From positions 1 to 64,000 of the forward strand of contig JACRJB010000018.1 of the NCBI GenBank assembly GCA_016215605.1: a DNA stretch of 64,000 nucleotides. Direction: 5' to 3'. The position numbers and the translations under genes were made by a program. The stretch comes from Rhodopseudomonas palustris. Lineage in GTDB: Bacteria > Pseudomonadota > Alphaproteobacteria > Rhizobiales > Xanthobacteraceae. The notes below the pieces were generated by a model. The model did not search any database. It was not told the origin of the DNA and worked only from the letters and a program-made list of their open reading frames with translations. This document shows, piece by piece, positions 1-9,004 of the stretch (its first letter is position 1; every line of letters begins with the position of its first letter).

Positions 1-69
1 ATGACGCTGGAAACCATCGCTCCGATCGGCGATGATCCCGCCGTCAGCCTCCCGGCATTCGCCAGCTGA
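1..69 (+). CDS. 3' end of an unidentified protein (partial)
   Basis: The window opens in a reading frame that runs to a TGA at 67-69 and encodes about 22 residues ending in PAFAS. It is followed directly by repeat-rich non-coding DNA, so it looks like the tail of a gene that starts before the window. The first codon happens to be ATG but is probably internal. Nothing in the visible tail identifies a family. Confidence 0.3.
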   Translation: MTLETIAPIGDDPAVSLPAFAS

Positions 70-140
70 CCGGCCCGGACCTACCGGCCATCGCGGTGAC
101 CCGCCGCCAGCTACACCACGCCAAGGGACACGATCGTCGG

Positions 141-530
141 GCGACATTCCCCGACTCACGTTCGTCATTCCGGGGCGCGCGCAGCGCGAGCCCGGAATCC
201 AAACCGCTGACGTTCGTGAATTAGCAAGATCGAGCGCGTTACTCCCCGCGAGTCCAGGGGCTATGGATTCCGGCCTGCGCTGCTGCGCAGCGCATCCCGG
301 AATGACGACGGAGAGGTTGCGGCGCGAAGTCGGGCGACATTCGCCGACTCACGTTCGTCATTCCGGGGCGCGCGCAGCGCGAGCCCGGAATCCATAACCA
401 CTGACGTTCGTGAACTAGCAAGATCGAGCGCGGTACCCCCGCGAGTCCAGGGGATATCGATTCCGGGTTCGCGCAGCTGCGCTGCGCGCCCCGGAATGAC
501 GACGGAGAGGTTGGTGCGACGCCGGGCGAC
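141..530. repeat. Two tandem copies of a palindromic intergenic repeat (family A)
   Basis: Two copies of a ~193-bp unit lie head to tail (about 141-333 and 334-530). Each core begins CGTCATTCCGGGGCGCGC, runs into CGCGAGCCCGGAATCC, and ends with the complementary CCCCGGAATGACG (cores 163-307 and 356-501). Each core could therefore fold into a long hairpin with sub-hairpins. Further copies lie at 1609-1760 and 31055-31269. The remainder of the 518-bp gap between 70 and 587 shows no convincing gene; open frames through it are repeat translations. Confidence 0.85.
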
Positions 531-587
531 GTCTGCTCATTCCCTGGCGACGTTGGCTCATTCGTGTAAACGTCGTTCGCGGCCTGG

Positions 588-1355
588 TTACACCGAGGCC
601 TTCTTCGGCGCCTTTGCTTTCGCCGTCGGCGCACCTGCAGGCTTCAGGCGGATCCGCATGGCGCGTCCAGTCTGATGCTCGATCTCGAACGCGTTGGTTT
701 TCCGAACGAGATCGCTCAGCTTGCGGAAACCGAAGGTTCTGGGATCGAAATCGGATGCGAGGTTGGACAGGCGATTGCCGACCTCGCCCAGCGACACCCA
801 GCCGTCCTCGCCCTCGATCTGCTGGATCACTCTGCGGATGATCGGGGTGGCGGCACTCGGCGGCTGAAGCGATTCTCGGGTCGACGCGGCGTCTTTGCTG
901 TCGATCGCGCCGGGCACCAGATTCTCCGTGTAGACAAATCTCCGGCAGGCCTGCCGGAAGCTTTCCGGCGTCTTCTGCTCGCCAAATCCAAACACATCGA
1001 CGCCCTGCTCGCGAATGCGCGCGGCGAGGCGCGTAAAGTCGCTGTCCGATGAAACGAGGCAGAACCCTTCGAACCTGCCGCTGAGAAGCAGGTCCATCGC
1101 ATCGATCACCAACGTGATGTCGGAGGCGTTCTTCCCCGTGGTGTAGGCGAATTGTTGCTGCGGGATGATCGCGTGTTTCGACAGCGTATCGGCCCAGCCC
1201 TTCGAACGCGGATGGGAGAAGTCGCCGTAGATCCGGCGAACGCTGGCTTCGCCGATTTTCGCGATCTCGTCGAACAGGCCGTCGGCGATCTTCGCCGATG
1301 CATTGTCCGCATCGATCAGAACGGCGAGGCGAGGTGAGCGGAGTTCAGAAGCCAT
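588..1355 (-). CDS. NYN-domain nuclease-like protein with C-terminal LOTUS/OST-HTH domain
   Basis: This 255-aa protein starts with a NYN (PIN-fold, LabA/DUF88-type) domain at residues ~8-145. The acidic residues expected of the fold are visible: D15 and D17 in LIDADN, D79 in ASDITLVIDAMD, and D104/D106 in SSDSDF. These normally bind the metal used to cut RNA. Residues ~165-240 resemble a LOTUS/OST-HTH RNA-binding winged helix (IIRRVIQQIEGEDGWVSLGE onward), followed by a short basic Ala/Lys tail. The domain pairing is known in bacterial RNA-processing proteins; the RNA target is unknown. It stands alone between repeat-filled spacers. Confidence 0.8.
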   Translation of the reverse strand: MASELRSPRLAVLIDADNASAKIADGLFDEIAKIGEASVRRIYGDFSHPRSKGWADTLSKHAIIPQQQFAYTTGKNASDITLVIDAMDLLLSGRFEGFCLVSSDSDFTRLAARIREQGVDVFGFGEQKTPESFRQACRRFVYTENLVPGAIDSKDAASTRESLQPPSAATPIIRRVIQQIEGEDGWVSLGEVGNRLSNLASDFDPRTFGFRKLSDLVRKTNAFEIEHQTGRAMRIRLKPAGAPTAKAKAPKKASV

Positions 1356-1608
1356 CGTGTGTCCTCTCGTTGTCGAGATCGAATGTCGGGGCGGCCCTGT
1401 GCCAGGACATCAGCGAATGGATGTCGACCAGCGTTATCAGCTCCGACATCGCTTACAATGCCGCATGTTGGCCGGGGTGATCATGTTACCGATCCCTTGG
1501 CTCGGTAGGACGGTGCCCCGGAGGTAAAGTGACGGTGCGCTTCGAGCCGATGAAGGCGTTGGCGCTGGCAGAGGGCAGGCCGCGTCCTGCGCGTGCCGAC
1601 CTCACCCT

Positions 1609-1760
1609 CGTCATTCCGGGGCGCGCGAAGCGCGAGCCCGGAATCCATAAACACCGACGTCGGAGCTCAGCTCGCAGCGGTGCCGCGCCGTGCGTCACTG
1701 CGAGTCCAGGGGATATAGAGTCCGGGTTCGCGCAGCTGCGCTGCGCGCCCCGGAATGACG
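1609..1760. repeat. Family A palindromic intergenic repeat, third copy
   Basis: It has the same ends as the copies at 163-307 and 356-501: CGTCATTCCGGGGCGCGC at the left and CGCCCCGGAATGACG at the right, with a more diverged middle. The 3' half (GGGTTCGCGCAGCTGCGCTG onward) is nearly identical to the second copy, including the flank GACGGAGAGGTTGGTGCGA. Duplicated flanks suggest local copying. Confidence 0.8.
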
Positions 1761-1808
1761 ACGGAGAGGTTGGTGCGAAGCCGGGCGACCCTTGCTGTCG
1801 TGACCTCA

Positions 1809-1898
1809 CGTCATGCCCGGACTCGTGCCAGGCATCCACGTCGTCCGGCGGACGTCGCAAGTAAGACGTGGATGGCCGGGACGAGCCCGGCCATGACG
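1809..1898. repeat. Family B palindromic repeat (CGTCATGCCCGG...CCGGCCATGACG)
   Basis: It begins CGTCATGCCCGGACTCGTGC and ends GGGACGAGCCCGGCCATGACG, giving inverted ends, with a second small hairpin near each end. Related copies are at 17643-17731, and partial ones at 9583-9612 and 63917-63945. On the minus strand the right end reads as the peptide MAGLVPAIH, which produces spurious short ORFs. Confidence 0.75.
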
Positions 1899-1991
1899 GA
1901 GTCGGTGGGATTGGAGCTCCGATCAGCGGAGTGAAATCCGGGGCTGCATTGTGTGCGGCGCGTCGTGCTGGAGGTTCAGGCGACACGGCAT

Positions 1992-2020
1992 AAAAAAGCG
2001 GAGGCCGGAGGCCTCCGCTT
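1992..2020 (-). terminator. Rho-independent terminator of the giant polar protein gene
   Basis: Read on the minus strand, a 10-bp stem AAGCGGAGGC / GCCTCCGCTT with a 5-nt loop is followed directly by a run of six or more T. It lies about 43 bp past the stop codon at 2063 and so closes that transcription unit. Confidence 0.85.
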
Positions 2021-2062
2021 CGGTGTTGTTACTTCAGGCTGCCCGCCGGGCAGGGCGCTACC

Positions 2063-5000
2063 TCACCCCAGCCGTCCTGCCGCGTGCGCCAGCAGCGTGT
2101 AGACCAGGCCGGTCTCCGAGCTGAGGTGGCCGCGCAGGACTTGCGGGCCGCGTTCGTCGCGGGCGACTTCGTCGAGCAGGCGCTCGAACTCGGCGATGTA
2201 GCGGTCCACCGTCTGCTTGAAGGCGCGGTCGCTGCGATATTTGCGGGCGACCTCGTCGAACGCCTTCTGGCCGGCGGGGGTGTAGAGCCGCTTGGTGAAC
2301 GCCTTGGCTTCGCCGCGCTGATAGCGGTCCCACATCTCCAGCACCAGATTGCGGTCCATCAGCCGGCCGATGTCGAGCGACAGCGATTCCAGCGGATTGC
2401 CGCTCATCGCCTGCTGCGCGGTGCGGCCGCGCGGGGGCTCGCGCTCCGGCGTGGTTTCGGCGCGGTTGAGCAGGTCCGACAGCCAGCCGTCGCGGCCCTG
2501 ATCGGCGCCGGTCGGGGCGACCGGCGGGGCTTCGGTGCGGCGCGGCGCCGGGCCGGGCAGGCCGAGATCCGGCGGCGGCAGGGTCGATGCGCTGGCCTCG
2601 CGGCGCGGGGCCGGGCGCGACACTTCACGCGACACCGGTTCACGCGACACCGGCTCGGCCGCGCGCGAGATCGCCTCGCTGCGGCCTCCACCGGCGGTCG
2701 CCAGCATCGGCTCTTCCTCGCGCACCGCGCTGGCGCGGCTGGTGCCGACCACGTCCATGCCGCGGCCGTGGCGGGCGACGATGCGGTTGAGCTCGGCGAG
2801 CGCCTCGATCTGGTCGACGATCACCTTGCGCATCTGCGCGGTGCTCTCGGCGGCCTCCTGCGGGATTTCGAGCACGCCGCGGCGCAGCTCCTCGCGGGTG
2901 GCTTCGAGCTCGTGGTGCATCTCCGAGGCCATCTGCTTGATGCCCTGGACGATCGCCGAGAAGCGGTCGGCCGACTGCTTGAACAGCGCATCGGCTTCCT
3001 GGGTGCCCTGCTGATAGACCTGGTGCATCGCCTCGGCGGTGAGACGGCGCTCCTGCTCGGCGGCGCTGCGCACCGCTTCGAACTGCTGGGTGATGCTGGC
3101 GGAGCCGGCACCGGCGGTCTCGGCGACGATCCGCGCGATGTCGCGCGCCCGCTCTTCGGCGGCGGCGAGCGATTCATCGAGCAGGCCGGTGAAGCGGGTG
3201 AGCCGCTGGTCGAGATCGGCGGTGCGCAGGTCGATGGTGGTGACCAGCGATTCCAGCGACTCCTTGCGCTCCATCACCGAGGTCGAAGCCGAGCGGTTGC
3301 TCTGCTGCACCAGTTCGGCGGCTTCGGCCAGCGCCTGGCCGTGGGCCTCGAACTGCTCGGACAGCGCGCTGAGATCGGCGAGCGCCTTGGAGGTCTTGCC
3401 GTGGAAGCCGGTGAGCTGGTCTTCCAGACCCTGGGTCGCGGCGCCGCTGCGGGCGTTGACGTCGTTCATGGTGGCGACGAAATCCGCCACGCGGGTGACC
3501 AGCGCGCGCTCCAGCGAGTTGAGGTTCTCGTGGGCGCCGGTGAGCACTTCCTGCAGCAGGATGTTGCCTTCGCGCAGCCGTTCGAACAGCGCGACGGTGT
3601 CGGTGCGCAGGATCTTGCTGGTCTCCTGCATCTCGGTGACGGCGGTGACCGACACCTGGCGCGACTGATCGATCGCGGAGCGCGAGGCCAGCTCGAGATC
3701 CTTGAGCGACTTGTTGATCGCGCCGGTGGCGAGATCGCCGGCGCCGGTGATCGAGCGCGCGACGTCGTTGCCGTTGGCGAGGATCGAGTTCGAGAACGCC
3801 TTGCCGCGGGTCTCGATCGCGTTCAGCGCATCGGTGGTGACGCGGTCGATGTCGACGGTGAGCTGGTTGGTCTTGCCGGACAGGGCTTCGACCAGCACGC
3901 CGCGCTTGCCGTCGATGATCTGCGACAGGCGGTCGGCCTGCTGCTGCACGTAGCTGACGATCTCGTCGGTCTTGGCGGTGATGGTCGAGCCGAAGCTGCC
4001 GCTGGCGGCGAACACCGACCGTTCGATCTCGGCCGAGGTCGACTTGATCTTCGAGGTGACCTCGTTGGACACCGCCACCAGTGTGGTCTGGGCCGCAGCC
4101 GCGCTGACCTGGATGTTGTCGGTGGTGTTGAGGGTGACGCCGGCGAGGGTGCGCTCGATGTCGGCGGAGATCGCCTTGATCTGGCTGGCGGCTTCCGCCG
4201 AGCCGGTGGCGAGCGTCGACTGCACCTCGCGGGCGCTGCCGAGGATGGTCGAGGCCGCCGCGGCGCTGACCGTGGTCAGCGTGCGTTCGACGTCGATCGC
4301 CAGCGACTTGACGTGGTTGGCGGCCTCCTCGGAGGCGGTCATCAGCGAGGTCTGCGCTTCGCGCGCCCCGTTGACGATCGACTCGGCGGAGGTCTTGCCG
4401 GCGGTGATCAGGCTGCGTTCGACCTCGGCGGCGAGCGACCGGGCCTGGTCGGAGGCCGAGACCGAGGCGTTGGCGAGCGTGCTCTGCACGTCGCGGGCGC
4501 TGGCGAGGATGGCGCCGGCGGTGGCGCGGCCCGCGGTGGTCAGCGTCCGCTCGACGTCGCCGGTCAGCGCCTTGACCTGGTTCGAGGCCTCGGTCGAGGT
4601 CGCGATCAGGGTGTGCTGGGCCTCGCGGGCGCCGGACAGGATGGTCTCGACGGTGGCCGCGCCGGCCGCCGTCAGTTTGCGTTCGACGTCGCTGGCGAGC
4701 GAGATCACCTGGCTCGACGCTTCGGACGAGGCGGTGACCAGCGTGTTCTGCGCTTCGCGGGCGCCGGCCACGATCGCGCTGGCGGTCGAGGAGCCGGCTT
4801 CCGACAGCGTGCGCTGCACGTCCGAGCTCAGCGACTTGACGCGCTCCGCTGCTTCCTCGGACGCGGCGAGCAGCGTGGTCTGGGCGGCGCGGGCGCCGCC
4901 GAGCACCGATTCCGCGGTGGCGTTGCCGGCCGCGTAAAGCGTGCGCTCGATATCCGACGACAGCGACCGGATCTGGCCGGTGACTTCGGTCGAGGCCGAG

Positions 5001-8000
5001 ACCAGCGTCGACTGCGCCTCGCGGGCGCCGGCCAGCACCGAGGCCGAGGTGGCATCACCGGCGCCGGTCAGCGTGCGCTCGATATCGGCCGACAGCGAGC
5101 GGATCTGATTGGCGACGTCGGACGACGACGACACCAGGGTGGCCTGCGCCTCGCGGGCGCTGGTCAGCACCGAGGCCGAGGCGGTGCCGCCGACTTCGGT
5201 CAGCGTGCGCTGGATTTCGGCGGACAGCGTCTTGATCTCGTTGGTGACGTCGGTCGAGGTCGCGACCAGCGTCGACTGCGCCTCGCGGGCGCCGGCCAGC
5301 ACCGAGGCCGCGGTCGAGGTCCCGGCGACCGCCAGGGTGCGCTCGAGGTCGGCCGACAGCGACTTGATCTGGGAAACGGTGTCGCTCGACGCGGCGGTCA
5401 GCCGGTTCTGCGCTTCGGTGGCGCTGGCCACGACCGAATTGGCGGCGTTGGCGCCGACCGCGGTGAGGGCGCGTTCGATCTCCGCCGAGGTGAGCTGCAG
5501 CTGCGCGCCGACTTCGGTAGACACCGACAGCATCGCTTCCTTGGCCGAGCGGGTGCCGGTCTGGATCGTGTCGCTGGTGCTGATGACCAGGTTGGTGAGC
5601 GAGCGTTCGGCGTCGGAGACGTGCGACTTGATGCCGAGCGAGAGTTCTTCGGCGCGCGCCATCAACAGGTCGCTGGCCTCGCGGCCGGTGTTCTCGAACC
5701 GGCCGGCCACCGCGTCGACGCGCGAGCCGAGCAGATCCTCGAACTGCGACACGCGCAGGTCGATGTCGGTGAGCACCGTGCCGACGCGGCCTTCGAGACC
5801 CTCGTGGATCTCCTGGAAGCGGGCGCTGACGGTCGACGCCAGCGAGGCGCTCCGGCTGTCGATGGTCTCGGTGACGTTGCCGATGCGCTGATCGATCGCG
5901 TGGATCGCCTGCGCGGTGCCGTCGGTGAGCGACGTGGTCAGATGGGTCAGGCGCGAGTCGATCGACTCGATCGCCTGCACGGCGCCGGTGGTCAGCGTGT
6001 CGGACAGCTTCTCGATGCGGACGTCGATCAGCTGCACCGCCTGGGTGGCGCCGGTCGACATCGTGGTGGAGAGCTGCGCGATGCGGTCGTCGATCGACTC
6101 GATCGCCAGGGTCGAGCCGGCGGTCAGGGTGTCGGACAGCTGGCCGATGCGGGTGTCGATGCTCTCGACCACGGTGCGGGTGCGCGACGCCACGTTGTCG
6201 TCGAGCGAGCGCAGATGGCCGGTGACCTGTTCGTCGAGCGACTGGATCTTGCCGCCGACCTGTTCGTCGAGCAGCTTGATCTTGCCGTCGAGCGAGCCGT
6301 CGAGGCTGCTGACACGGGTTTCGAACACGGTCTCGAAATGCGACAGGCGCTGATCGAGCGTGGCGCTGATCTCGCCGCCGCGCGAGGCGACGCGCTGGTC
6401 GAAATTGTCGACGTAGTCCTTCAGCGTGGTCGAGATGTCCTGGGTGCGCTGGCCCATGCGCTCGACGATCTCGCCGCCGTAGGTCTTCACGGTGCGGTCG
6501 AATTCGGAGATGTGGCGGGTGATCAGCGCGCCGAGCGTGCCCGAGTCGCGCGCGAACTTCTCGGCGAGTTCGGAGCCCTGCTGCTTCACCAGGTCGTCGA
6601 ACGCGCTCATCTGCATGCTGAGGGCGTCGTGCGCGTTCTCGGTCTGGCTCACCACCTTGGCGACCAAAGTGTTGACGGTGACGTCGAGCGCTTCGCTGGC
6701 CTTGTCGCCGCTGCTCAGGATCTGGTCGGCGAGGCGGTTGCCGGCGTCGTCGATCTTGCTGACGAGGTCGCCGCTGCGCAGTTCGAGTTCGAGCAGCAGC
6801 GAGTCGCTGGAATTCTTCAGCGAGTCGTGGACCTGCTCGGTGCGCTCTGAAATGCCGTCGACGATGCTGGACGAGCGCTGCTCGAATTCGCCGGTGATGC
6901 GGTCGAGCCGTTCGTTGAGCATGTCGTGGACGCGGTCGGCGAGTTCGACGAACTCGTCGTGGACGTGACCGGTCTTGAAGTTCAGGCTGGCGGTCAGCCG
7001 CTCGCTGGCGTCGAGCACCGCGCGGGTGGTCTCGGCGCTGGCTTCCTCGAGGCGGTCGAGCAGATCGCCGCCGCGCTCGCCGAGCGCGAGGATCATGTTG
7101 TCGCCGGCGTGGCTGAGCGCGCCGGTGATGTGGGCGCCGCGCTCTTCCAGCGCGCTGGTGATGCTCTTGGCGACTTCGTCGACGCGCGAGGCGATCGCGT
7201 CGGAAATCAGCGCGATGTCGTGGCGCAGATCGATCTGCACGCCGGAAATGGCGCTGCGCACCTGCTCGGCCTGGCCGACCAGATTGTCGCGCTGATGCGC
7301 GATGTCCTGCAACAGCGCGCGGATGCGGACTTCGTTGTCGGAGTAAGCGCGTTCCAGCGCCGAGACTTCGTTGGCGACCAGGGTTTCGAGTTCGCCGGCG
7401 CGCGCGATCGCGCGCTCGACGCCGTCGCCCATCGCCGCGACTTCGCGGCGGATCGCCTGGCCGACGGTGACCACGGAATCGCTGGCCGCGATCTCCGGTT
7501 CGGAGAAGCGGATCGCGACCTGCGCCATCGACTGCGCGATCATCCGCAATTCCTGGCCGCGCCAGGTCAGGCTGGCGAGGAAGTAGAACAGCATCACCGG
7601 GGCGAGGAACAGCGCGATCAGGCCGACCAGCGCGATCGTGCCGCCGCCGCCCTGGCCGACCATCGCCTGCAGCGAGGGCAGGAAGCTCAGCGTCAGCACG
7701 ATGCCGCCGAAGATCCAGACGCCGGCGAAGATCGAGGCGAGGGTGTAGACGTTGCGGGCCGGACGGCCCTTCTGCAGCGCCTGCAGCAGCTGGCCGATGG
7801 TCTCGCGGTCGTCGTTGGCCGGGCGCTGGGCGAAGCGGCGGTCGTCGGCCTGTTCGAAACTGGGACGGTCGGTTGCAATCCGCGGCTCGGGCGCGCCGTC
7901 GTTGAAGGCGGGCGGCGGCGTCAGCGCCGGCGAGCCGTCGCTCCGCGCCGAGATCTGATCGTCGGCCGCTGGCGGCGCGTCGCTGATGTTCAGGGCTTCC

Positions 8001-8059
8001 TGAATTGCGGACAGCGCAACTTCGGTCGGATCTTTGATCTTCTTGGGATTATTCGCCAT
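2063..8059 (-). CDS. Giant membrane-anchored coiled-coil protein, growth pole ring (GPR/RgsE)-like
   Basis: This 1998-aa protein has a proline-rich cytoplasmic N-terminus, two membrane helices (~104-128 and ~140-165), and then ~1500 residues of almost uninterrupted helix. Residues ~640-728 are four 22-residue repeats of the type TLTTGAVQAIESIDSRLTHL. Residues ~829-1356 are about twelve 44-residue repeats (SVLAGAREAQSTLV type). Apolipoprotein-like 11/22-residue periodicity after two membrane helices matches Agrobacterium GPR and Sinorhizobium RgsE, which form a ring at the growing pole. A Pro/Arg-rich linker (~1740-1885) precedes a conserved-looking C-terminal helical domain. Rhodopseudomonas buds from one pole, so the role fits. 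Assignment is by size and architecture, not alignment. A poor alternative is a chemotaxis-like sensor, since no MCP signalling hairpin is seen. CtrA-like boxes lie upstream. Confidence 0.7.
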   Translation of the reverse strand: MANNPKKIKDPTEVALSAIQEALNISDAPPAADDQISARSDGSPALTPPPAFNDGAPEPRIATDRPSFEQADDRRFAQRPANDDRETIGQLLQALQKGRPARNVYTLASIFAGVWIFGGIVLTLSFLPSLQAMVGQGGGGTIALVGLIALFLAPVMLFYFLASLTWRGQELRMIAQSMAQVAIRFSEPEIAASDSVVTVGQAIRREVAAMGDGVERAIARAGELETLVANEVSALERAYSDNEVRIRALLQDIAHQRDNLVGQAEQVRSAISGVQIDLRHDIALISDAIASRVDEVAKSITSALEERGAHITGALSHAGDNMILALGERGGDLLDRLEEASAETTRAVLDASERLTASLNFKTGHVHDEFVELADRVHDMLNERLDRITGEFEQRSSSIVDGISERTEQVHDSLKNSSDSLLLELELRSGDLVSKIDDAGNRLADQILSSGDKASEALDVTVNTLVAKVVSQTENAHDALSMQMSAFDDLVKQQGSELAEKFARDSGTLGALITRHISEFDRTVKTYGGEIVERMGQRTQDISTTLKDYVDNFDQRVASRGGEISATLDQRLSHFETVFETRVSSLDGSLDGKIKLLDEQVGGKIQSLDEQVTGHLRSLDDNVASRTRTVVESIDTRIGQLSDTLTAGSTLAIESIDDRIAQLSTTMSTGATQAVQLIDVRIEKLSDTLTTGAVQAIESIDSRLTHLTTSLTDGTAQAIHAIDQRIGNVTETIDSRSASLASTVSARFQEIHEGLEGRVGTVLTDIDLRVSQFEDLLGSRVDAVAGRFENTGREASDLLMARAEELSLGIKSHVSDAERSLTNLVISTSDTIQTGTRSAKEAMLSVSTEVGAQLQLTSAEIERALTAVGANAANSVVASATEAQNRLTAASSDTVSQIKSLSADLERTLAVAGTSTAASVLAGAREAQSTLVATSTDVTNEIKTLSAEIQRTLTEVGGTASASVLTSAREAQATLVSSSSDVANQIRSLSADIERTLTGAGDATSASVLAGAREAQSTLVSASTEVTGQIRSLSSDIERTLYAAGNATAESVLGGARAAQTTLLAASEEAAERVKSLSSDVQRTLSEAGSSTASAIVAGAREAQNTLVTASSEASSQVISLASDVERKLTAAGAATVETILSGAREAQHTLIATSTEASNQVKALTGDVERTLTTAGRATAGAILASARDVQSTLANASVSASDQARSLAAEVERSLITAGKTSAESIVNGAREAQTSLMTASEEAANHVKSLAIDVERTLTTVSAAAASTILGSAREVQSTLATGSAEAASQIKAISADIERTLAGVTLNTTDNIQVSAAAAQTTLVAVSNEVTSKIKSTSAEIERSVFAASGSFGSTITAKTDEIVSYVQQQADRLSQIIDGKRGVLVEALSGKTNQLTVDIDRVTTDALNAIETRGKAFSNSILANGNDVARSITGAGDLATGAINKSLKDLELASRSAIDQSRQVSVTAVTEMQETSKILRTDTVALFERLREGNILLQEVLTGAHENLNSLERALVTRVADFVATMNDVNARSGAATQGLEDQLTGFHGKTSKALADLSALSEQFEAHGQALAEAAELVQQSNRSASTSVMERKESLESLVTTIDLRTADLDQRLTRFTGLLDESLAAAEERARDIARIVAETAGAGSASITQQFEAVRSAAEQERRLTAEAMHQVYQQGTQEADALFKQSADRFSAIVQGIKQMASEMHHELEATREELRRGVLEIPQEAAESTAQMRKVIVDQIEALAELNRIVARHGRGMDVVGTSRASAVREEEPMLATAGGGRSEAISRAAEPVSREPVSREVSRPAPRREASASTLPPPDLGLPGPAPRRTEAPPVAPTGADQGRDGWLSDLLNRAETTPEREPPRGRTAQQAMSGNPLESLSLDIGRLMDRNLVLEMWDRYQRGEAKAFTKRLYTPAGQKAFDEVARKYRSDRAFKQTVDRYIAEFERLLDEVARDERGPQVLRGHLSSETGLVYTLLAHAAGRLG
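3990..5574 (-). repeat. Twelve in-gene tandem repeats of ~132 bp (44 residues)
   Basis: Within the giant gene, about twelve consecutive 132-bp units encode 44-residue repeats. The consensus is roughly [ST]-[VI]-L-x-[GS]-A-R-E-A-Q-x-T-L, about twelve variable residues, then S-[AS]-[DE]-[IV]-[EQ]-R-T-L. Forty-four is twice the 22-residue period found upstream at ~5875-6140 and four times 11, the undecad of right-handed coiled coils and amphipathic apolipoprotein helices. DNA identity is partial, so the units are old rather than freshly amplified. Confidence 0.85.
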
Positions 8060-8480
8060 GTGACCTACGCCCTCGTTCTACGCAATCCGGGGACACTGCA
8101 TATTTTATGATCGCAGCTTGCCAGCCGGCCTGATGCCAAAACCGGCGCGGTCGAACCCCCTCGACGCCGGACTTTTGTCCACCACTTCCGCAAACATCCT
8201 ATTGGCTCGGCGGGTCGAATGAAATGGTCGAGGTTAAGACATTCTTAATCATCGTTAACGGGAGTTGCCGCTAACCCCTTCCGGCAGCGCAAAAATCCGA
8301 CGAACGTCGGAAAACGGTGGGAAATTACGGACAAAATGGCCTCAAACTTGCGGCGTTGTCCCGAAATGATCCGTTAACCAATCCCGTGCTTCGATCCGCG
8401 GATTCGCTGCCGGTGTTCCGAAAGCGGCAAATATTCCGGGGGGCAGGCCGTTGTCGCTGCACACAGAATGGGTCGAGTGG
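8060..8480. other. Divergent intergenic region between the giant gene and the Hpt gene
   Basis: No gene is visible. Apart from the CtrA-type boxes at 8234-8258, the region is AT-richer than its surroundings from about 8195 to 8400, as expected for a two-way promoter region. A short inverted repeat, GACGAACGTC-like, lies at 8297-8309. If the Hpt gene starts at the upstream TTG (8451), the gap is 30 bp shorter. Confidence 0.5.
8234..8258. promoter_or_regulatory. CtrA-type boxes (TTAA-N7-TTAA, overlapping TTAA-N6-TTAAC)
   Basis: TTAAGACATTCTTAA at 8234-8248 is an exact TTAA-N7-TTAA, the binding consensus of the cell-cycle regulator CtrA. A third half-site, TTAAC at 8255-8259, follows after 6 bp. 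The boxes are in the 421-bp divergent gap between the giant polar gene (start 8059) and the Hpt gene (start 8481), so either or both could be CtrA-controlled. The match is visible in the sequence; binding is inferred. Confidence 0.6.
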
Positions 8481-8825
8481 ATGGTGTCGCCGCCATTGGT
8501 GCCGGATTTCGAAGTGATCGACGAGGCGCATCTCGAGCGGATGACGCTCGGCGACAAGTCGCTGGAGCGCGAGGTGCTGGCGCTGTTCGCCGCGCAGTCG
8601 GCCAGCCTGGTGGCGATGCTGTCGACCTGGCCGGCGGACGCCGCGGCGCTGGCGCACACGCTGAAAGGCTCGGCGCGGGCGATCGGCGCGTTCGCGGTGG
8701 CGGATGCGGCGGCCGAATTCGAGGACGCGCTGCGCTGCGGCACCGACGCCGCCGAGCCGCTGGCGGCGCTCGACGCCGCGGTCGATCACGCCCGGGTGGC
8801 GATCGACGAGCGGCTGGAGCGCTGA
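8481..8825 (+). CDS. Hpt (histidine phosphotransfer) domain protein
   Basis: This small, single-domain protein (114 aa from ATG 8481; 124 aa if TTG 8451, which has a G-rich stretch 8 bp upstream, is the start) carries the Hpt signature AHTLKGSARAIGA with phospho-acceptor H59. Hpt proteins pass phosphate between the receiver domains of hybrid kinases and response regulators in the cytoplasm. No kinase is adjacent, but a hybrid kinase with two receiver domains is encoded at 37560-41831. The gene is divergent from the polar-growth gene and shares its CtrA-like control region, which may tie it to cell-cycle signalling. That link is inference. Confidence 0.8.
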   Translation: MVSPPLVPDFEVIDEAHLERMTLGDKSLEREVLALFAAQSASLVAMLSTWPADAAALAHTLKGSARAIGAFAVADAAAEFEDALRCGTDAAEPLAALDAAVDHARVAIDERLER

Positions 8826-9004
8826 CGCCCGGCTTCAGGGCATGATCGCGCCGCGCCCGCGGCCGGCGCGACTGCGGCGAAAGGCCGATTTGCCGGTTCC
8901 CGATTTTGCCTGCCGGAGCGCTGGCGGAAAGCCGATCGACCCGCTATAGGACAGCCCGTCATCCTTTCCCTGTCAGAACCTTGCAGAGCGTCCGACGAGC
9001 AATC

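Larger units (their letters stand above)
1356..2062. other. 707-bp intergenic region, mostly repeats
   Basis: No credible gene is visible between the NYN gene start and the end of the giant gene. The stretch holds a family A repeat (1609-1760), a family B repeat (1809-1898) and the minus-strand terminator of the giant gene (1992-2020). Any promoter for the NYN gene would lie near 1360-1450, but I see no strong consensus there. Confidence 0.6.

Noticed and set aside
239-634. Short frames through the repeats at 0.2-0.6 kb, 1.5-2.0 kb, 31 kb and 63.7 kb
   Set aside because: They encode repeat peptides (for example MAGLVPAIH or FRGAQRS) that recur at each repeat copy, and lack ribosome sites.
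3990-5574. Regular 132-bp spacing considered as a CRISPR-like array
   Set aside because: Units are in frame, differ gradually from each other, have no fixed repeat/spacer split and encode helical protein repeats.
2084-6850. 1588-aa open frame on the plus strand opposite the giant gene
   Set aside because: It is antisense to a highly repetitive GC-rich coding sequence whose third-position bias keeps the opposite frame open. Its translation is low-complexity and has no start context or domain.
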